DNA of 64,000 nt, taken from NCBI RefSeq assembly GCF_009735625.1, contig NZ_CP046244.1, forward strand, positions 3,360,909 to 3,424,908. The letters are read 5' to 3'. Every line of letters starts with the position of its first letter. Within the stretch, counting starts at the first letter, position 1. Below, in pieces: positions 7,657 through 16,566 of this stretch. Below the pieces are notes generated by a model. The model was not told the DNA's origin and did no database searches. It saw nothing but the letters and a program-made list of their open reading frames with translations. The translations under genes were made by a program, and so were the position numbers. The DNA comes from Moorella glycerini. GTDB taxonomy: Bacteria; Bacillota; DSM-521; Neomoorellales; Neomoorellaceae.

Positions 7657-9558
7657 TCAGAAGGGATCTGCTGCAGGCAAATCTTTAACCAATTCTTCCA
7701 GACCAAGTTCCTTCAGCCTGGCGGCAGTAGGAATACCATCCCCGGTCCAGCCGCCCAGGGCGTAGTATTCATCCAGCATGATGTCCAGGTTGATGGTCAG
7801 ACCCCGGCGGGAGAGTTGGGCCTTACCCGGCGGTATTTTTTCGATCTCCTCCGGGTTGACGTAGACGTCCAGGGGTTCCTGCAAAGAACGCGGCGGCAGG
7901 TAATCGTCTTTGCGGTTGAAACCGTGGCGGACGTTATACATCCGTTCCAGGTTGACGATGCGCTGGCCGATGCGCATGATCTCTTCGTCGCTGATTGGGA
8001 TACCTAAAGCCCGCAGTCCTTCAGCCAGGTCGGCCGGGAGAATGGCGTAGGTTTCGGTGAAGGCGAACTTGCAAACGCCGGCGGCGTCGGCCAGGGCGTT
8101 GCAGGCTTCCGTGAAACGCACCATATGGGCTTTGAATTTCTCCGATGTAACCTCCATGAGTTCCGGGCCGCACTCCGGCAATACTTTAGCGGCCACGTCG
8201 GTCATCCCGGCCACGTCGATGGTCGGCAGGGCGTAGAGATGGTCGGCGCCGCGGTTGCTGGTGGCGTGTCCCAGGCCGAAGGCTTTCAGCACCCGGCCTT
8301 CCTGCCGCGGCAGTTCCACCCCTTTGACCTCCATGGCGAAAAATTCGCTGCCGCGGCCCAGGCGGGCGCTGGCTGCCTTGACACCGTCGGCCAGCAGGTC
8401 ACCTGTGCCCCGGCGGTAGGCGATGTCTTTGATCAGGCCGATAATGGTTTCCGGATCGCCCCACGCCAGGCTGTACCTGGGGTCGTCCAGCAGGCCCCTT
8501 TCGTGGGCTTCCATGGCGAAGGCGATGACCAGGCCGGTGGAAATAGTGTCCAGGCCTAGTTCGTTACAGAGCTTGTTGGCGTAAATGACCAGCTCGATAC
8601 TGCCATTCCAGAGATTGGAACCCAGGGCGTTAGTGGTTTCATACTCCGGTCCCTCGTTCAGCGGTGTCTTAAAGGGGCCGTCCGGTACTTCGGTAATCCG
8701 GGAGCAGCGGATAGGGCAAGCGTAGCAGCCCTGGGTTTTTACCGTGTAACGGGCCACCGCCGCCGCGTTAATTTCTTTGCCCAGGGGGAATTGCCCCCAA
8801 CGGTGGTTCTTGCTGGGCATGTCGCCGCTCATATTCTTGGAATCAATCAGGCAGACGGTGCCCCACTGGCTGTACATCTGGCTCTCCGGGTGGTTGCGGA
8901 CGGCCGCCGTTACCCGGCGGACCACCTCTTTGAACTCCGGCGGGGTTTCTACCCGGTGGCTGCCTTTGACTACCAGGGCCTTGAGGTTTTTCGAGCCCAT
9001 GACGGCCCCCATGCCGGTGCGGGCCGCAGCCCGGGCGTAGTCGTTGATAACGCCGGCGATACGCACCAGGTTTTCGCCTGCCGGGCCGATGGCGGCCACC
9101 CGGCTGCCGGGGTACCGTTCCCGCAGGGTCTTTTCCGTTACTTCTGTAGTCTGACCCCAGAGGTCGCCGGCGGGGAGCAGCTCCAGGTGGTCGTCCTCAA
9201 TATGCAGGATCACCGGGCGGGCGGCGCGGCCGCGAAAGACGATGAGGTCGTAGCCGGCTTTACGCAGCTCGGGGCCGAAGAAGCCGGAGCTGTTGGCGTA
9301 ACCGTAGGCGCCGGTGGCCGGCGACTTGGCCGTTACCGTATAGCGGGCCGCCGAGGGCCAAGAGGTGCCCGTCAGGGGGCCGGTGGAAAAGATGAGCAGG
9401 TTCTCCGGGTCAAAGGGTTGGACTGCCGGGCCGACATGGTCGTAAAGCACTTTGGCCGCCAGGCCGCGGCTGCCCAGGAATTTTAGCAAATCCTCCTCCG
9501 GCGTCGGTTGAAGCTCGATTTTGCCGGTTGTTAGATCTATCCAGGCTGTTTTAGCCAT
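7657..9558 (-). CDS. aor: Aldehyde:ferredoxin oxidoreductase, tungsten-dependent (AOR family), copy 1
   Basis: About 633 residues, the usual length of AOR, which reversibly oxidises aldehydes to acids with ferredoxin in the cytoplasm. The N-terminal tungstopterin domain has GPLTGT and TGMGAVMGSKNLKA. The [4Fe-4S] ligands are CYACPIRC near residues 278-285, with a fourth Cys late in the protein (AAGVCKF). ELGLDTIS matches the family pterin-binding region. ATG at 9558 follows AGAGGTGA by six bases and is preferred over GTG at 9567. It sits 83 bases after the FAD oxidoreductase gene and upstream of the disrupted activator. Substrate is unknown; acetaldehyde/acetate is plausible in an acetogen. 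The 186-base gap before the activator holds nothing I recognise. Confidence 0.92.
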   Translation of the reverse strand: MAKTAWIDLTTGKIELQPTPEEDLLKFLGSRGLAAKVLYDHVGPAVQPFDPENLLIFSTGPLTGTSWPSAARYTVTAKSPATGAYGYANSSGFFGPELRKAGYDLIVFRGRAARPVILHIEDDHLELLPAGDLWGQTTEVTEKTLRERYPGSRVAAIGPAGENLVRIAGVINDYARAAARTGMGAVMGSKNLKALVVKGSHRVETPPEFKEVVRRVTAAVRNHPESQMYSQWGTVCLIDSKNMSGDMPSKNHRWGQFPLGKEINAAAVARYTVKTQGCYACPIRCSRITEVPDGPFKTPLNEGPEYETTNALGSNLWNGSIELVIYANKLCNELGLDTISTGLVIAFAMEAHERGLLDDPRYSLAWGDPETIIGLIKDIAYRRGTGDLLADGVKAASARLGRGSEFFAMEVKGVELPRQEGRVLKAFGLGHATSNRGADHLYALPTIDVAGMTDVAAKVLPECGPELMEVTSEKFKAHMVRFTEACNALADAAGVCKFAFTETYAILPADLAEGLRALGIPISDEEIMRIGQRIVNLERMYNVRHGFNRKDDYLPPRSLQEPLDVYVNPEEIEKIPPGKAQLSRRGLTINLDIMLDEYYALGGWTGDGIPTAARLKELGLEELVKDLPAADPF

Positions 9559-9641
9559 GGGAATCACCTCTTTGATCTTTTTATAATAACGGCATACATA
9601 ACGATAAAAAGCGTATTATAAATCATTACGTGGCGTTGCTC

Positions 9642-10958
9642 TTACCATGAAAAAAAGCCCTTTGCCATTTTCATCCTTCTAGGTGGCGCCGCCGGGGAGG
9701 TAGGGGCGTCTTGTAATAAATCCGCCCCTACTTTAGCCCGGTAAGTGCTGAAATTGTAGACCTTCCTGCCCGCTTCCCGCCGCAAAAAACCGGCGGGTTT
9801 TTCTTCGGCCACCAGCCATCGATAGTAGCCTATATTCCTAACGTCGCCAATGACGACCGCGCCGACCAATTGTTCCCCGCGGAATATAAACTTAAGATAG
9901 CTTTCTTCCCTATCGATTACCGTAATTTCTTCGTCCCCCTCCCGGGGGCGGGTCCAGCCTACTGATGCGGCCTGAAGGCCGAAAAAGGAAGCCGCGTTTA
10001 CCCGGACACCTATATGGGCCAATTCTTGCGCGCCCGCCATATTAGCGCCTGCTGCGGCGCCCTGGAAAACGGCATTAGGCCACATGGCGTTAACTGCTCT
10101 TTGTTGCTTAAGGGGGTCGTAAGTCTCGCAAACATCACCGGCAGCGTACACCACTTCACTATTGGTCCGCTGGTAACCATCTACTACTATGCCCTTATTT
10201 ACATGCAAACCCATTAACTTGGCCAGGTCGGTGTTTGGCATTACACCTTTGGCAATAATAGCCAGCCTGGAGGAAATATCTTCGCCGTTTTCCAAATGAA
10301 TGCCTTCCAAGCGCTCCCGGCCCGTAAAGGCGCTAACATCGTAGCCAAAGGTTATCTTAATACCGGCCCGCTCCATTCTTTTTTGGATAATGGCCGCCGC
10401 CTTTTCGTCCAGCATTTGTGAAAGTATTTGCCTCGACTTCACCACTAAAAGGACCTGGCCCCCACGGCGGGCCATGGCCTCGGCCGATTTTAGGCTGACC
10501 AACCCTCCTCCCAACACCACCACAGGAGCGCCTGGAGCTTCATCCAGTATTTTTATTACCTTTAAAGCATCTGCCATGGTCCGCATTCCAGTGACGCCCT
10601 TCAGGGAGCTGCCGGCCACCCGGGGAAGCTGGGGAGAAGCCCCGGTAGCCAGGAGCAAACGGTCAAAAACCAGGGCTTCTCCATTTTCTAAATAAACCGT
10701 GCGGCCCTCAAGGTCAGCCCCTACCGCCCTTCGACCAAGGAGCGCCTTGATGCCGAGCCTTTGATAAAAGTCCGGCGGCCGCATGAGGATATCTTCCCAT
10801 CGCGCCGTGCCGGCCACTATATTGGTAATAAATATCCTGGAATAAGCCGGGTAGGTTTCATCCGCTATAAGCGTTATTTCTCCCCTTTGATCTGTCCTTC
10901 TAATGGCTTCGGCCGCTGTTACCCCGGCCGCACTGTTGCCGATAATTAGATAACGCAT
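9642..10958 (-). CDS. FAD-dependent NAD(P)H oxidoreductase associated with AOR
   Basis: 438 residues of the pyridine nucleotide-disulfide oxidoreductase superfamily: an FAD-binding GxGxxG-like start (RYLIIGNSAAGVTAAEAIR), an NAD(P)-binding GGGLVSLKSAEAMA near residue 150, and an FAD-contacting AAGDVCE near 270. There is no redox-active CxxxxC disulfide, so it resembles NADH:rubredoxin/ferredoxin-type reductases and not true disulfide reductases. It starts six bases after the AOR copy 2 stop. The context suggests it moves electrons between the AOR/ferredoxin pair and NAD(P)H. That role is inferred; an NADH oxidase-like activity is an alternative. Confidence 0.85.
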   Translation of the reverse strand: MRYLIIGNSAAGVTAAEAIRRTDQRGEITLIADETYPAYSRIFITNIVAGTARWEDILMRPPDFYQRLGIKALLGRRAVGADLEGRTVYLENGEALVFDRLLLATGASPQLPRVAGSSLKGVTGMRTMADALKVIKILDEAPGAPVVVLGGGLVSLKSAEAMARRGGQVLLVVKSRQILSQMLDEKAAAIIQKRMERAGIKITFGYDVSAFTGRERLEGIHLENGEDISSRLAIIAKGVMPNTDLAKLMGLHVNKGIVVDGYQRTNSEVVYAAGDVCETYDPLKQQRAVNAMWPNAVFQGAAAGANMAGAQELAHIGVRVNAASFFGLQAASVGWTRPREGDEEITVIDREESYLKFIFRGEQLVGAVVIGDVRNIGYYRWLVAEEKPAGFLRREAGRKVYNFSTYRAKVGADLLQDAPTSPAAPPRRMKMAKGFFSW

Positions 10959-10964
10959 TTAAAA

Positions 10965-12911
10965 TCACTCGCTTTGTCCTGTCTTTATATCCCGGCGAGA
11001 GTAAATTAATTTTTCGGCTCCAATCCTGTCTATCGCTTCTTCCAGGCCCAATTCTTTTAGTTTGCTAATGGTAGGATAGCCTGTTCCGGCGTCCCAATCG
11101 CGTAGATAATAATACTCTTCGAGCATTGGTTCCAGCCGGCATACCAGTCCCTTTGCCGCCGCCGAGGGGCTTGGTTCTTCCAAAAAACGGCGGGGTAAGG
11201 TGTCGTCTTTCCGGGAAATGCCGCAAAGGATGTTGTAACAGCGCTGCAAATTGTAAATGCGCTCGCCGATTTTTTTCAAGTCCGGCACGTCGAGGTCCAT
11301 CCCCGTGGCGTAACGAATTGCCTTCGCTATGTCCTCCCAGTAAATCTCCGCTAAGACGAAGGTGCCGCCGGATTTACAATTGCCGGAGCTGTCCACTACA
11401 GCCGCAAAGTCTTCGCCGTCTTTCACCAGGAACCCCTTGTACTTAATGCTGCGGGGGTCAGCCATCTCCGGCAGGTACTCTTTACCATAGCGCCGCTCGG
11501 CCTCAGCCGGATACCCGGTTTCATCTATCGTTGGAAAACCTTTTAAGTGATCGGCCCCCCTGTTAGAAGTTGCGTGGGCCAAACCCATGGACTGTTGGGC
11601 CCTCCCGTCCTGGGCTGCAATCTCCTGGCCTTTGACGTGCATGGCATAATACTCGGCCCCTCGCCCTATTTTTGCGGCGGCCCTTTTAACCCCTTCCGCC
11701 AAAAGGTCGCCCAGGCCCTGCCTATAGGTAATCATTTCCAAAAGCTTAAAGGTAGTATCCATATTGCCCCAGGAAAGATCCAGACCCTCAGCTTCTTCCC
11801 TGGTAAGGATCCCTTTCTCCCACAATTCCATGGCAAACGATATGGCCCGGCTTGCGGATATATTATCTAGTCCCAGCCGGTCCGTCATATCGTTGGCCTT
11901 GAGGATGGAAGGCAAATCGCTATTTAAAATATTGGCCCCAAAGCCATTCAAGGCTTCGTATTCAAAACTCCGGCCGGCCAGTCCTTGATAGGCTCCCTCG
12001 TTTACCCTGAACAATTTATCGCAGGCGACCGGGCAGGCGTAACAGGCCAGGTGTTTGACAAAATACTTTTGGTGCAGGGTCTCGGCATTAATGGCGTCGG
12101 CGAGTTCATAGGCACCATATTGGAAATTTTTAGTGGGAAAGCGGCCGATCATGTTCATTATCGAAACAATTCCTGGCGTCCCGTATTTAGAGACCGCCGG
12201 GTAAATCTCATTAGCCCGCAGGCGCCGGTGCAATTCTAAAGCCAGGTTGTAAAACTCCTCCGGCCGAGCAATGGTCACTCCCTTAGTACCCCTGACTACT
12301 ACCGCTTTTAAGTTCTTAGAGCCCATCACCGCGCCCATGCCGCCCCTACCCAGGGAGCGCTGGGGAGTAACTTGGACACAGGCATACCGCACTAAGTTTT
12401 CCCCCGCCGGACCGATACAAGCCGTTTTAATATCAGGGTCGTGAATTTCTGCCTTTAGGGCTGCTTCAGTTTCCATGGTATCTTTTCCCCAGAGATGGGA
12501 GGCGTCACGGATTTCTACCAGGTCGTCTTCGATATACAGGTATACCGGTTGGGAAGCGCGACCCTGAAAAATTATCATGTCATAACCCGCAAACTTTAGT
12601 TCCGGCCCAAAAAAACCGCCCGAATTGGAATCACCGTAAATATTTGTCAGCGGTGATTTGGCTATTGCTTCAACCCGCCCGCTGTTGGGGATCAGTGTCC
12701 CCCCTAAGGGGCCAGTAGCAAGGATAAATATATTGTCCGGGGAAAGGGGGTCGACTTCAGGAGGCACCATTTCCCACAAAAACCTGCTGCCAAAACCGTT
12801 GCCGCCCAAAAATTTTTCCGCCAAACCTTCATCCAGCGGCATCGTCTTCACCTTCGCAGCAGTAAGATCGACCTGTAATATATTGCCGGCATAGCCCTTG
12901 TATTTAAACAC
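10965..12911 (-). CDS. aor: Aldehyde:ferredoxin oxidoreductase, tungsten-dependent (AOR family), copy 2
   Basis: About 648 residues with the AOR plan: YKGYAGNILQVDLT at the N-terminus, GPLGGT, GRGGMGAVMGSKNLKA, the cluster ligands CYACPVAC and a late Cys in SSGNCKSG. GTG at 12911 follows GGGAGGTG and overlaps the end of the Fe-S protein gene by a few bases, so it is preferred over an upstream frame start at 12959. It is part of the operon gntR - moaD-like - Fe-S protein - AOR - FAD oxidoreductase. The linked Fe-S protein suggests a multi-subunit AOR complex rather than a free enzyme. It is clearly diverged from copy 1, so the substrates may differ. Confidence 0.92.
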   Translation of the reverse strand: MFKYKGYAGNILQVDLTAAKVKTMPLDEGLAEKFLGGNGFGSRFLWEMVPPEVDPLSPDNIFILATGPLGGTLIPNSGRVEAIAKSPLTNIYGDSNSGGFFGPELKFAGYDMIIFQGRASQPVYLYIEDDLVEIRDASHLWGKDTMETEAALKAEIHDPDIKTACIGPAGENLVRYACVQVTPQRSLGRGGMGAVMGSKNLKAVVVRGTKGVTIARPEEFYNLALELHRRLRANEIYPAVSKYGTPGIVSIMNMIGRFPTKNFQYGAYELADAINAETLHQKYFVKHLACYACPVACDKLFRVNEGAYQGLAGRSFEYEALNGFGANILNSDLPSILKANDMTDRLGLDNISASRAISFAMELWEKGILTREEAEGLDLSWGNMDTTFKLLEMITYRQGLGDLLAEGVKRAAAKIGRGAEYYAMHVKGQEIAAQDGRAQQSMGLAHATSNRGADHLKGFPTIDETGYPAEAERRYGKEYLPEMADPRSIKYKGFLVKDGEDFAAVVDSSGNCKSGGTFVLAEIYWEDIAKAIRYATGMDLDVPDLKKIGERIYNLQRCYNILCGISRKDDTLPRRFLEEPSPSAAAKGLVCRLEPMLEEYYYLRDWDAGTGYPTISKLKELGLEEAIDRIGAEKLIYSRRDIKTGQSE

Positions 12912-13395
12912 CCTGTTCCACCTCCCGCAAACCTTTAAAGGAATCGGCCAAACGGGCAACCGCCCGGCGCCGCTTGGCTAAAACAGCCTCAGGGCCTTTC
13001 ACCAGCTTAATGGCACTTGGAGGGCAAACCTTGACGCATTCCGGATCCCCGCCGCACAGGTCGCATTTAAACGCCCGGCCGCGTAAGGAATCAAAGGCCA
13101 CGCCGCCAAAGGGACATGAAGCCACACACATTTTGCAACCCATGCAACGGCCACTGTCGATTTCCCAAGCGCCGGTTGCATGATTTCGTTTGATGGCCTG
13201 GACGGGGCATACTTCAGCGCAGACGGCCTTCTCGCACTGCTGGCAAGTGAAGGGCAGATAAAAGGCCTCTTCTTCATACTTTAATACTGATATGCACGAC
13301 ATGCTCGGCCAAATGGCTTTTTCCCTCCGGTAAGAGCAAAAAGCCTCACAAAGACGGCAACCGGTGCAAACTTCCGGGTCAATATCCAGGTACAA
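12904..13395 (-). CDS. Four-cluster ferredoxin-type electron-transfer protein (AOR-associated)
   Basis: About 163 residues with several Cys clusters: CTGCRLCEAFC near the N-terminus, CQQCEKAVCAEVCP, CMGCKMCVASCP and CDLCGGDPECVKVCP. Together these should bind about four [4Fe-4S] centres, as in the DmsB/HycB/AorX type of electron-transfer subunit. TTG at 13395 has AAGGGGG eight bases upstream and begins a conserved-looking YLDIDPEVC; a longer TTG start at 13449 is possible but its extra residues look unconserved. It overlaps AOR copy 2. It likely wires the AOR to other carriers or to the FAD oxidoreductase; this is an inference from operon position. Confidence 0.85.
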   Translation of the reverse strand: MYLDIDPEVCTGCRLCEAFCSYRREKAIWPSMSCISVLKYEEEAFYLPFTCQQCEKAVCAEVCPVQAIKRNHATGAWEIDSGRCMGCKMCVASCPFGGVAFDSLRGRAFKCDLCGGDPECVKVCPPSAIKLVKGPEAVLAKRRRAVARLADSFKGLREVEQGV

Positions 13396-13478
13396 TGACT
13401 TGTCCCCCTTTCCAATATAAGGCCCGACAAGGGCAAAATTCCTTGCCAACTCCAGCGGCTATGCTACCCCCTACCGGC

Positions 13479-13787
13479 CTAACCACCTGCTACGGCAAAA
13501 AGCAAAACCAATTCCGAACCAGCAGGGACAACCTTGTTGAGGACCTCCCCTCCTTCCCCGGTTATTAGTTGCCCATCAACTAATATCAGCAGCCCGGGAT
13601 TAAGCTCATCCCGGCTGCGAAAAACAAGCTCCGCCAGCGCCGCACCATATTCCCTCGTGAGAAAAACCAGTATTTCCTTTAAAGTTACCCCTTCACCTTG
13701 CCGCCCCGCCTCCGGCACAGCGATCTTCTCGGACATTTTTCCCGTAGCAGCGGCAATTAAATTGTAATATTTAACTGTAATTTCCAT
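13479..13787 (-). CDS. MoaD/ThiS-family sulfur-carrier protein
   Basis: 102 residues with the beta-grasp pattern of MoaD (MEITVKYYNLIAAATGK, later LLILVDGQLI and LNKVVPAGSELVLLF) and the essential C-terminal Gly-Gly (AVAGG). It would carry the thiocarboxylate used to make the dithiolene of molybdopterin/tungstopterin, with a MoeB-type activator and MoaE that are not in this window. Its place in an AOR operon suggests an isoform devoted to the tungsten cofactor. That specialisation is an inference. Confidence 0.87.
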   Translation of the reverse strand: MEITVKYYNLIAAATGKMSEKIAVPEAGRQGEGVTLKEILVFLTREYGAALAELVFRSRDELNPGLLILVDGQLITGEGGEVLNKVVPAGSELVLLFAVAGG

Positions 13788-13801
13788 CCCTGACTCGCCC
13801 T

Positions 13802-14539
13802 CTAAACCAGATTAACCACCATGGTTATGGAGGTTGCCCCCGGATTAAAGTAAATACTGGCGTAACATGCGGGCTCATCCTCTAAAGTCAGCCACTTCTC
13901 TTCCCACCATAAAAGCGGCGTTGCCATATCGACTTTAAATAACTCAGCTCCCCGCGGGTATATCCGCGATTTAATGTTAATGACCATTTTTACCAGTTCC
14001 CCGGCGCAATAGGTTTCGTAAAAATCCTTAAAGGCAAGGTTATCAACCTCTCCATCAGGTAACTGTTGCAGACGCTGGGAGGGTATCTCAATTTCCGCTA
14101 AAATTGCCGGCCGGTCGTCGAGGTAATATATCCTATCGAGTTTAATCACCTCATCCCCGGCCGTCAGTCCCAACGCCGCTCCGGCTTCAGGAGAAAAATT
14201 CCTGGTACGCCTTAAATCCCGGTGCACCACCCGCGGCGACCACCCCTGGCCGTTTAATAAATCTAAAAAATCGGTCGTCATATCCAGGCGAGCCGGGAGA
14301 TTGGCAATAGTTGGATGGCCGTAATTCCCCTTGCCATGCTTTTTGGTTATATAGCCAAGGCGCGCTAATGAGGACAAGGCCTCCCGCACCGTCGCCCTGC
14401 TTACCCCCATCAGCCGCGCCAATTCTTCTTCCCCGGGCAGTTTGTTGTCTGGAAAATGTTTTTCTTTAATCATCGCCAGGAGCAAATCCGCCGCCTGACC
14501 TCGCAGGGTATTGCGCTCCAGTTTTAAATTAAGGGCCAT
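13802..14539 (-). CDS. GntR-family (HutC/UTRA type) transcriptional regulator
   Basis: 245 residues: an N-terminal winged helix (GEEELARLMGVSRATVREALSSL, residues about 35-60) and a C-terminal UTRA ligand-binding domain (FSPEAGAALGLTAGDEVIKL, later AEIEIPSQRL). ATG at 14539 has AAGGGGATT upstream. It is the first gene of the operon with the MoaD-like protein, the Fe-S protein, AOR copy 2 and the FAD oxidoreductase, so it probably autoregulates this unit in response to a small molecule. The possible operator is the inverted repeat at 14572-14594 just upstream. The ligand is unknown. Confidence 0.9.
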   Translation of the reverse strand: MALNLKLERNTLRGQAADLLLAMIKEKHFPDNKLPGEEELARLMGVSRATVREALSSLARLGYITKKHGKGNYGHPTIANLPARLDMTTDFLDLLNGQGWSPRVVHRDLRRTRNFSPEAGAALGLTAGDEVIKLDRIYYLDDRPAILAEIEIPSQRLQQLPDGEVDNLAFKDFYETYCAGELVKMVINIKSRIYPRGAELFKVDMATPLLWWEEKWLTLEDEPACYASIYFNPGATSITMVVNLV

Positions 14540-14571
14540 CAGTTGCTAAATCCCCTTTATACTTTTATACT

Positions 14572-14594
14572 TGTACTTACGTCTATCGAGTACA
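14572..14594. promoter_or_regulatory. Inverted repeat upstream of gntR, candidate operator
   Basis: TGTACT and AGTACA form a perfect 6-base inverted repeat separated by 11 bases, 33-55 bases upstream of the GntR start. Between it and the start, the minus strand has AGTATAAAAGTATAAA, a direct repeat that could include a -10 element. Autorepression is inferred from position only. Confidence 0.4.
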
Positions 14595-14683
14595 TTTAAA
14601 TATTTCTCCCTTGACTTTAATTTTCCTGCCGCCATTCATAAAAAATTTTAAGGTGGATTATTTTCTTGATGTTTTTTCCGGCC

Positions 14684-14715
14684 CCAAAAAAATAAAGGCG
14701 GACTATCTCCGCCCT
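14684..14715 (-). terminator. Rho-independent terminator after the radical SAM fusion gene
   Basis: Stem GGGCGGA / TCCGCC followed on the minus strand by a T-rich run (TTTATTTTTTT). It ends the long metal-transport operon and separates it from the gntR-AOR operon. Confidence 0.75.
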
Positions 14716-14757
14716 TCAATAGTTAATCCACACTAGCTGCCAGTTAATGGCTCCCGC

Positions 14758-16566
14758 CTATTTCCACATCCATTTATTACTAGGTTTTCCAAAAGAGCGG
14801 TTAATGTTGGATATACTAAAATCCGTCGCATAAAATTTCTGATAAAACTCTTCTGCTTCGGCAAAAACATCAAAATTAAATATTTCGGGATGAAGAATAT
14901 TGGCCATATACATCAAACCCAATATCCACCTGGGACTCCCGAAATCCCAACCCGGAGCCGGATGATTATATACTCTTTTATTCCTTACCGCTTCGACGTC
15001 AACACCGGCCTCACAACAATCGGCATAAAAATCTTCAACAGGAGCAGATATAAATGCTGAGATAAATATAATTTGCGGGTTGAGGGCATTCAGTTTTGCA
15101 ACTGAAATTTTCATGCCCGGCCTGCCGCTGCCTTCTATTTCTTTATTAACGCTAATTCCGCCTGCCGCTTCAACCAATTGATTTTCAAAACGTTCCCCTT
15201 TAATGCAAAAAAGTGGTTTGCCCATGGCGTAATATACACGGGGTTTATTGCTGATAAAACGTAAACTTTTTGTAATCAAAGCAACTCTTTCTTCCAGGTA
15301 GGATGCCAGTTCTTCAGCTTTGTTCTCTAGCCGGATTACCCTGCCGAAATATCTGATTGTTTGCATGTACGTTTGCAGGTTTTGCAGGTCACGATGTAGT
15401 TGCGACAACATATTATTACAAAGTACCTCTTCCCAAACCTGCAATACTTTCTTTTTATCGCTAACACCCATGGTAATTAATATTGCTTCCATCATTTCTA
15501 AAGCCCTGGTAAAAGGGTAGCCCCCCTGAAAATCACCTTCCTGGTACTTTGTTTTTGCTAACGTCCCCCTAATACTTTTTAATTCTTGCCCACACCCAGG
15601 ACACGTATTTCCCCTGATTGAACCCGCATCTGCAAATCTCAGTTTTGCCCCCATTGGCCCGTAAAAGTCCCGCTTATAGATGATTTCCCCGCAGCCGGGA
15701 CAAAAGGTATTAAGATAATCGGTGCCGGGAGAATTGAAGAGGTATATATAACTAAGATGTTTTTTCAAGCGCTGGCAAAGTTTTTCCGCCTCCCGTATTG
15801 AGGGCTCCAATAAAGGATCGGCATTTTCCAGCGGGATAAATCGCATTATATGCAGGGGTATATCCTTGGATATTTGAGCTATATGCCGGGCGAGACTTAA
15901 AATTTCTTCTTCATTATGGCGTTGATAAATACAGGAGATCTCAACATGAATACCGCTTTCATAAAGTTTTTTTATATTGCGCAAAACCGGCTTGACCGTG
16001 CTGCCGCCACAGCCACGATACGCCTGGTCAGACAGGCCTTTAACCCCGACATTGATAAAATCCAAATCGCTAATTATTTGAGCTAATGAGGTTTCAGTGA
16101 AATAGGCATTCGTAGAACAACCTACCAGCAGGCCGCAGCTTTTGGCAACTCTGGCGACTTTAATAAAGGTTGGCAAGGAAGCCAGGGGATCGTTCATCAG
16201 AAAAGCAATTCCTATACAATCGTTTTTTATTGCTTCGCTCACTACTTCTTCCGGCGATAGTTTACGTAAGGCTCTGCTGGCAGGATCCATTTCTTTAGCA
16301 ATGACTGTTGAAACACATCCATTGCAATTAAAATTGCACCCCGCCGTGCTAATCTGGAGGAACTTCCCTCCGGGATAAAAATGTAAAATGGGCATTGTTT
16401 CTATCGAAATCGGACAAACAACAAGATAGTTATCGGGATAAAGTTCCGTTATTTCTTGCCCGTTATTTTTATAAAGGCCACACGCCCCTGTTTTGCCTTC
16501 TGGAATTACGCAAGCTCTTTCGCAAATACTACACTTCATAAATCTTACTTCCATATTGTTATCCAT
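14758..16566 (-). CDS. Radical SAM protein fused to a BtuF/FepB-like substrate-binding domain
   Basis: 602 residues. Residues about 10-35 carry a Cys box (KCSICERACVIPEGKTGACG) like that of AmmeMemoRadiSam/PflA-like proteins. The radical SAM cluster motif CNFNCNGC (CX3CX2C) follows near residue 77, then a TIM-barrel-like region. Two CPGCG zinc-ribbon-like pairs occur near 290 and 325. The C-terminal ~170 residues (RVYYAMGKPLF, PQIIFISAF, KRVYNHPAPGWDFGSPR, ILGLMYMANILHPEIFNFD) closely track the C-terminal half of the secreted binding protein at 17237. There is no signal peptide, so this domain should be cytoplasmic. The gene overlaps the methyltransferase by 22 bases and is the last of the operon. 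Function unknown; metal sensing, metallophore synthesis or metal insertion are possible. Confidence 0.85.
   Translation of the reverse strand: MDNNMEVRFMKCSICERACVIPEGKTGACGLYKNNGQEITELYPDNYLVVCPISIETMPILHFYPGGKFLQISTAGCNFNCNGCVSTVIAKEMDPASRALRKLSPEEVVSEAIKNDCIGIAFLMNDPLASLPTFIKVARVAKSCGLLVGCSTNAYFTETSLAQIISDLDFINVGVKGLSDQAYRGCGGSTVKPVLRNIKKLYESGIHVEISCIYQRHNEEEILSLARHIAQISKDIPLHIMRFIPLENADPLLEPSIREAEKLCQRLKKHLSYIYLFNSPGTDYLNTFCPGCGEIIYKRDFYGPMGAKLRFADAGSIRGNTCPGCGQELKSIRGTLAKTKYQEGDFQGGYPFTRALEMMEAILITMGVSDKKKVLQVWEEVLCNNMLSQLHRDLQNLQTYMQTIRYFGRVIRLENKAEELASYLEERVALITKSLRFISNKPRVYYAMGKPLFCIKGERFENQLVEAAGGISVNKEIEGSGRPGMKISVAKLNALNPQIIFISAFISAPVEDFYADCCEAGVDVEAVRNKRVYNHPAPGWDFGSPRWILGLMYMANILHPEIFNFDVFAEAEEFYQKFYATDFSISNINRSFGKPSNKWMWK

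Noticed and set aside
8125-9486. Long plus-strand frames within the AOR gene
   Set aside because: They are antisense to an intact, well-conserved AOR coding sequence, show no family motifs and reflect GC codon bias.
9559-9660. Sigma-54 promoter (-24/-12) for AOR copy 1
   Set aside because: Looked for because of the TyrR-like activator; TGGCAA is present near the end of the preceding gene, but the -12 GC element is missing.
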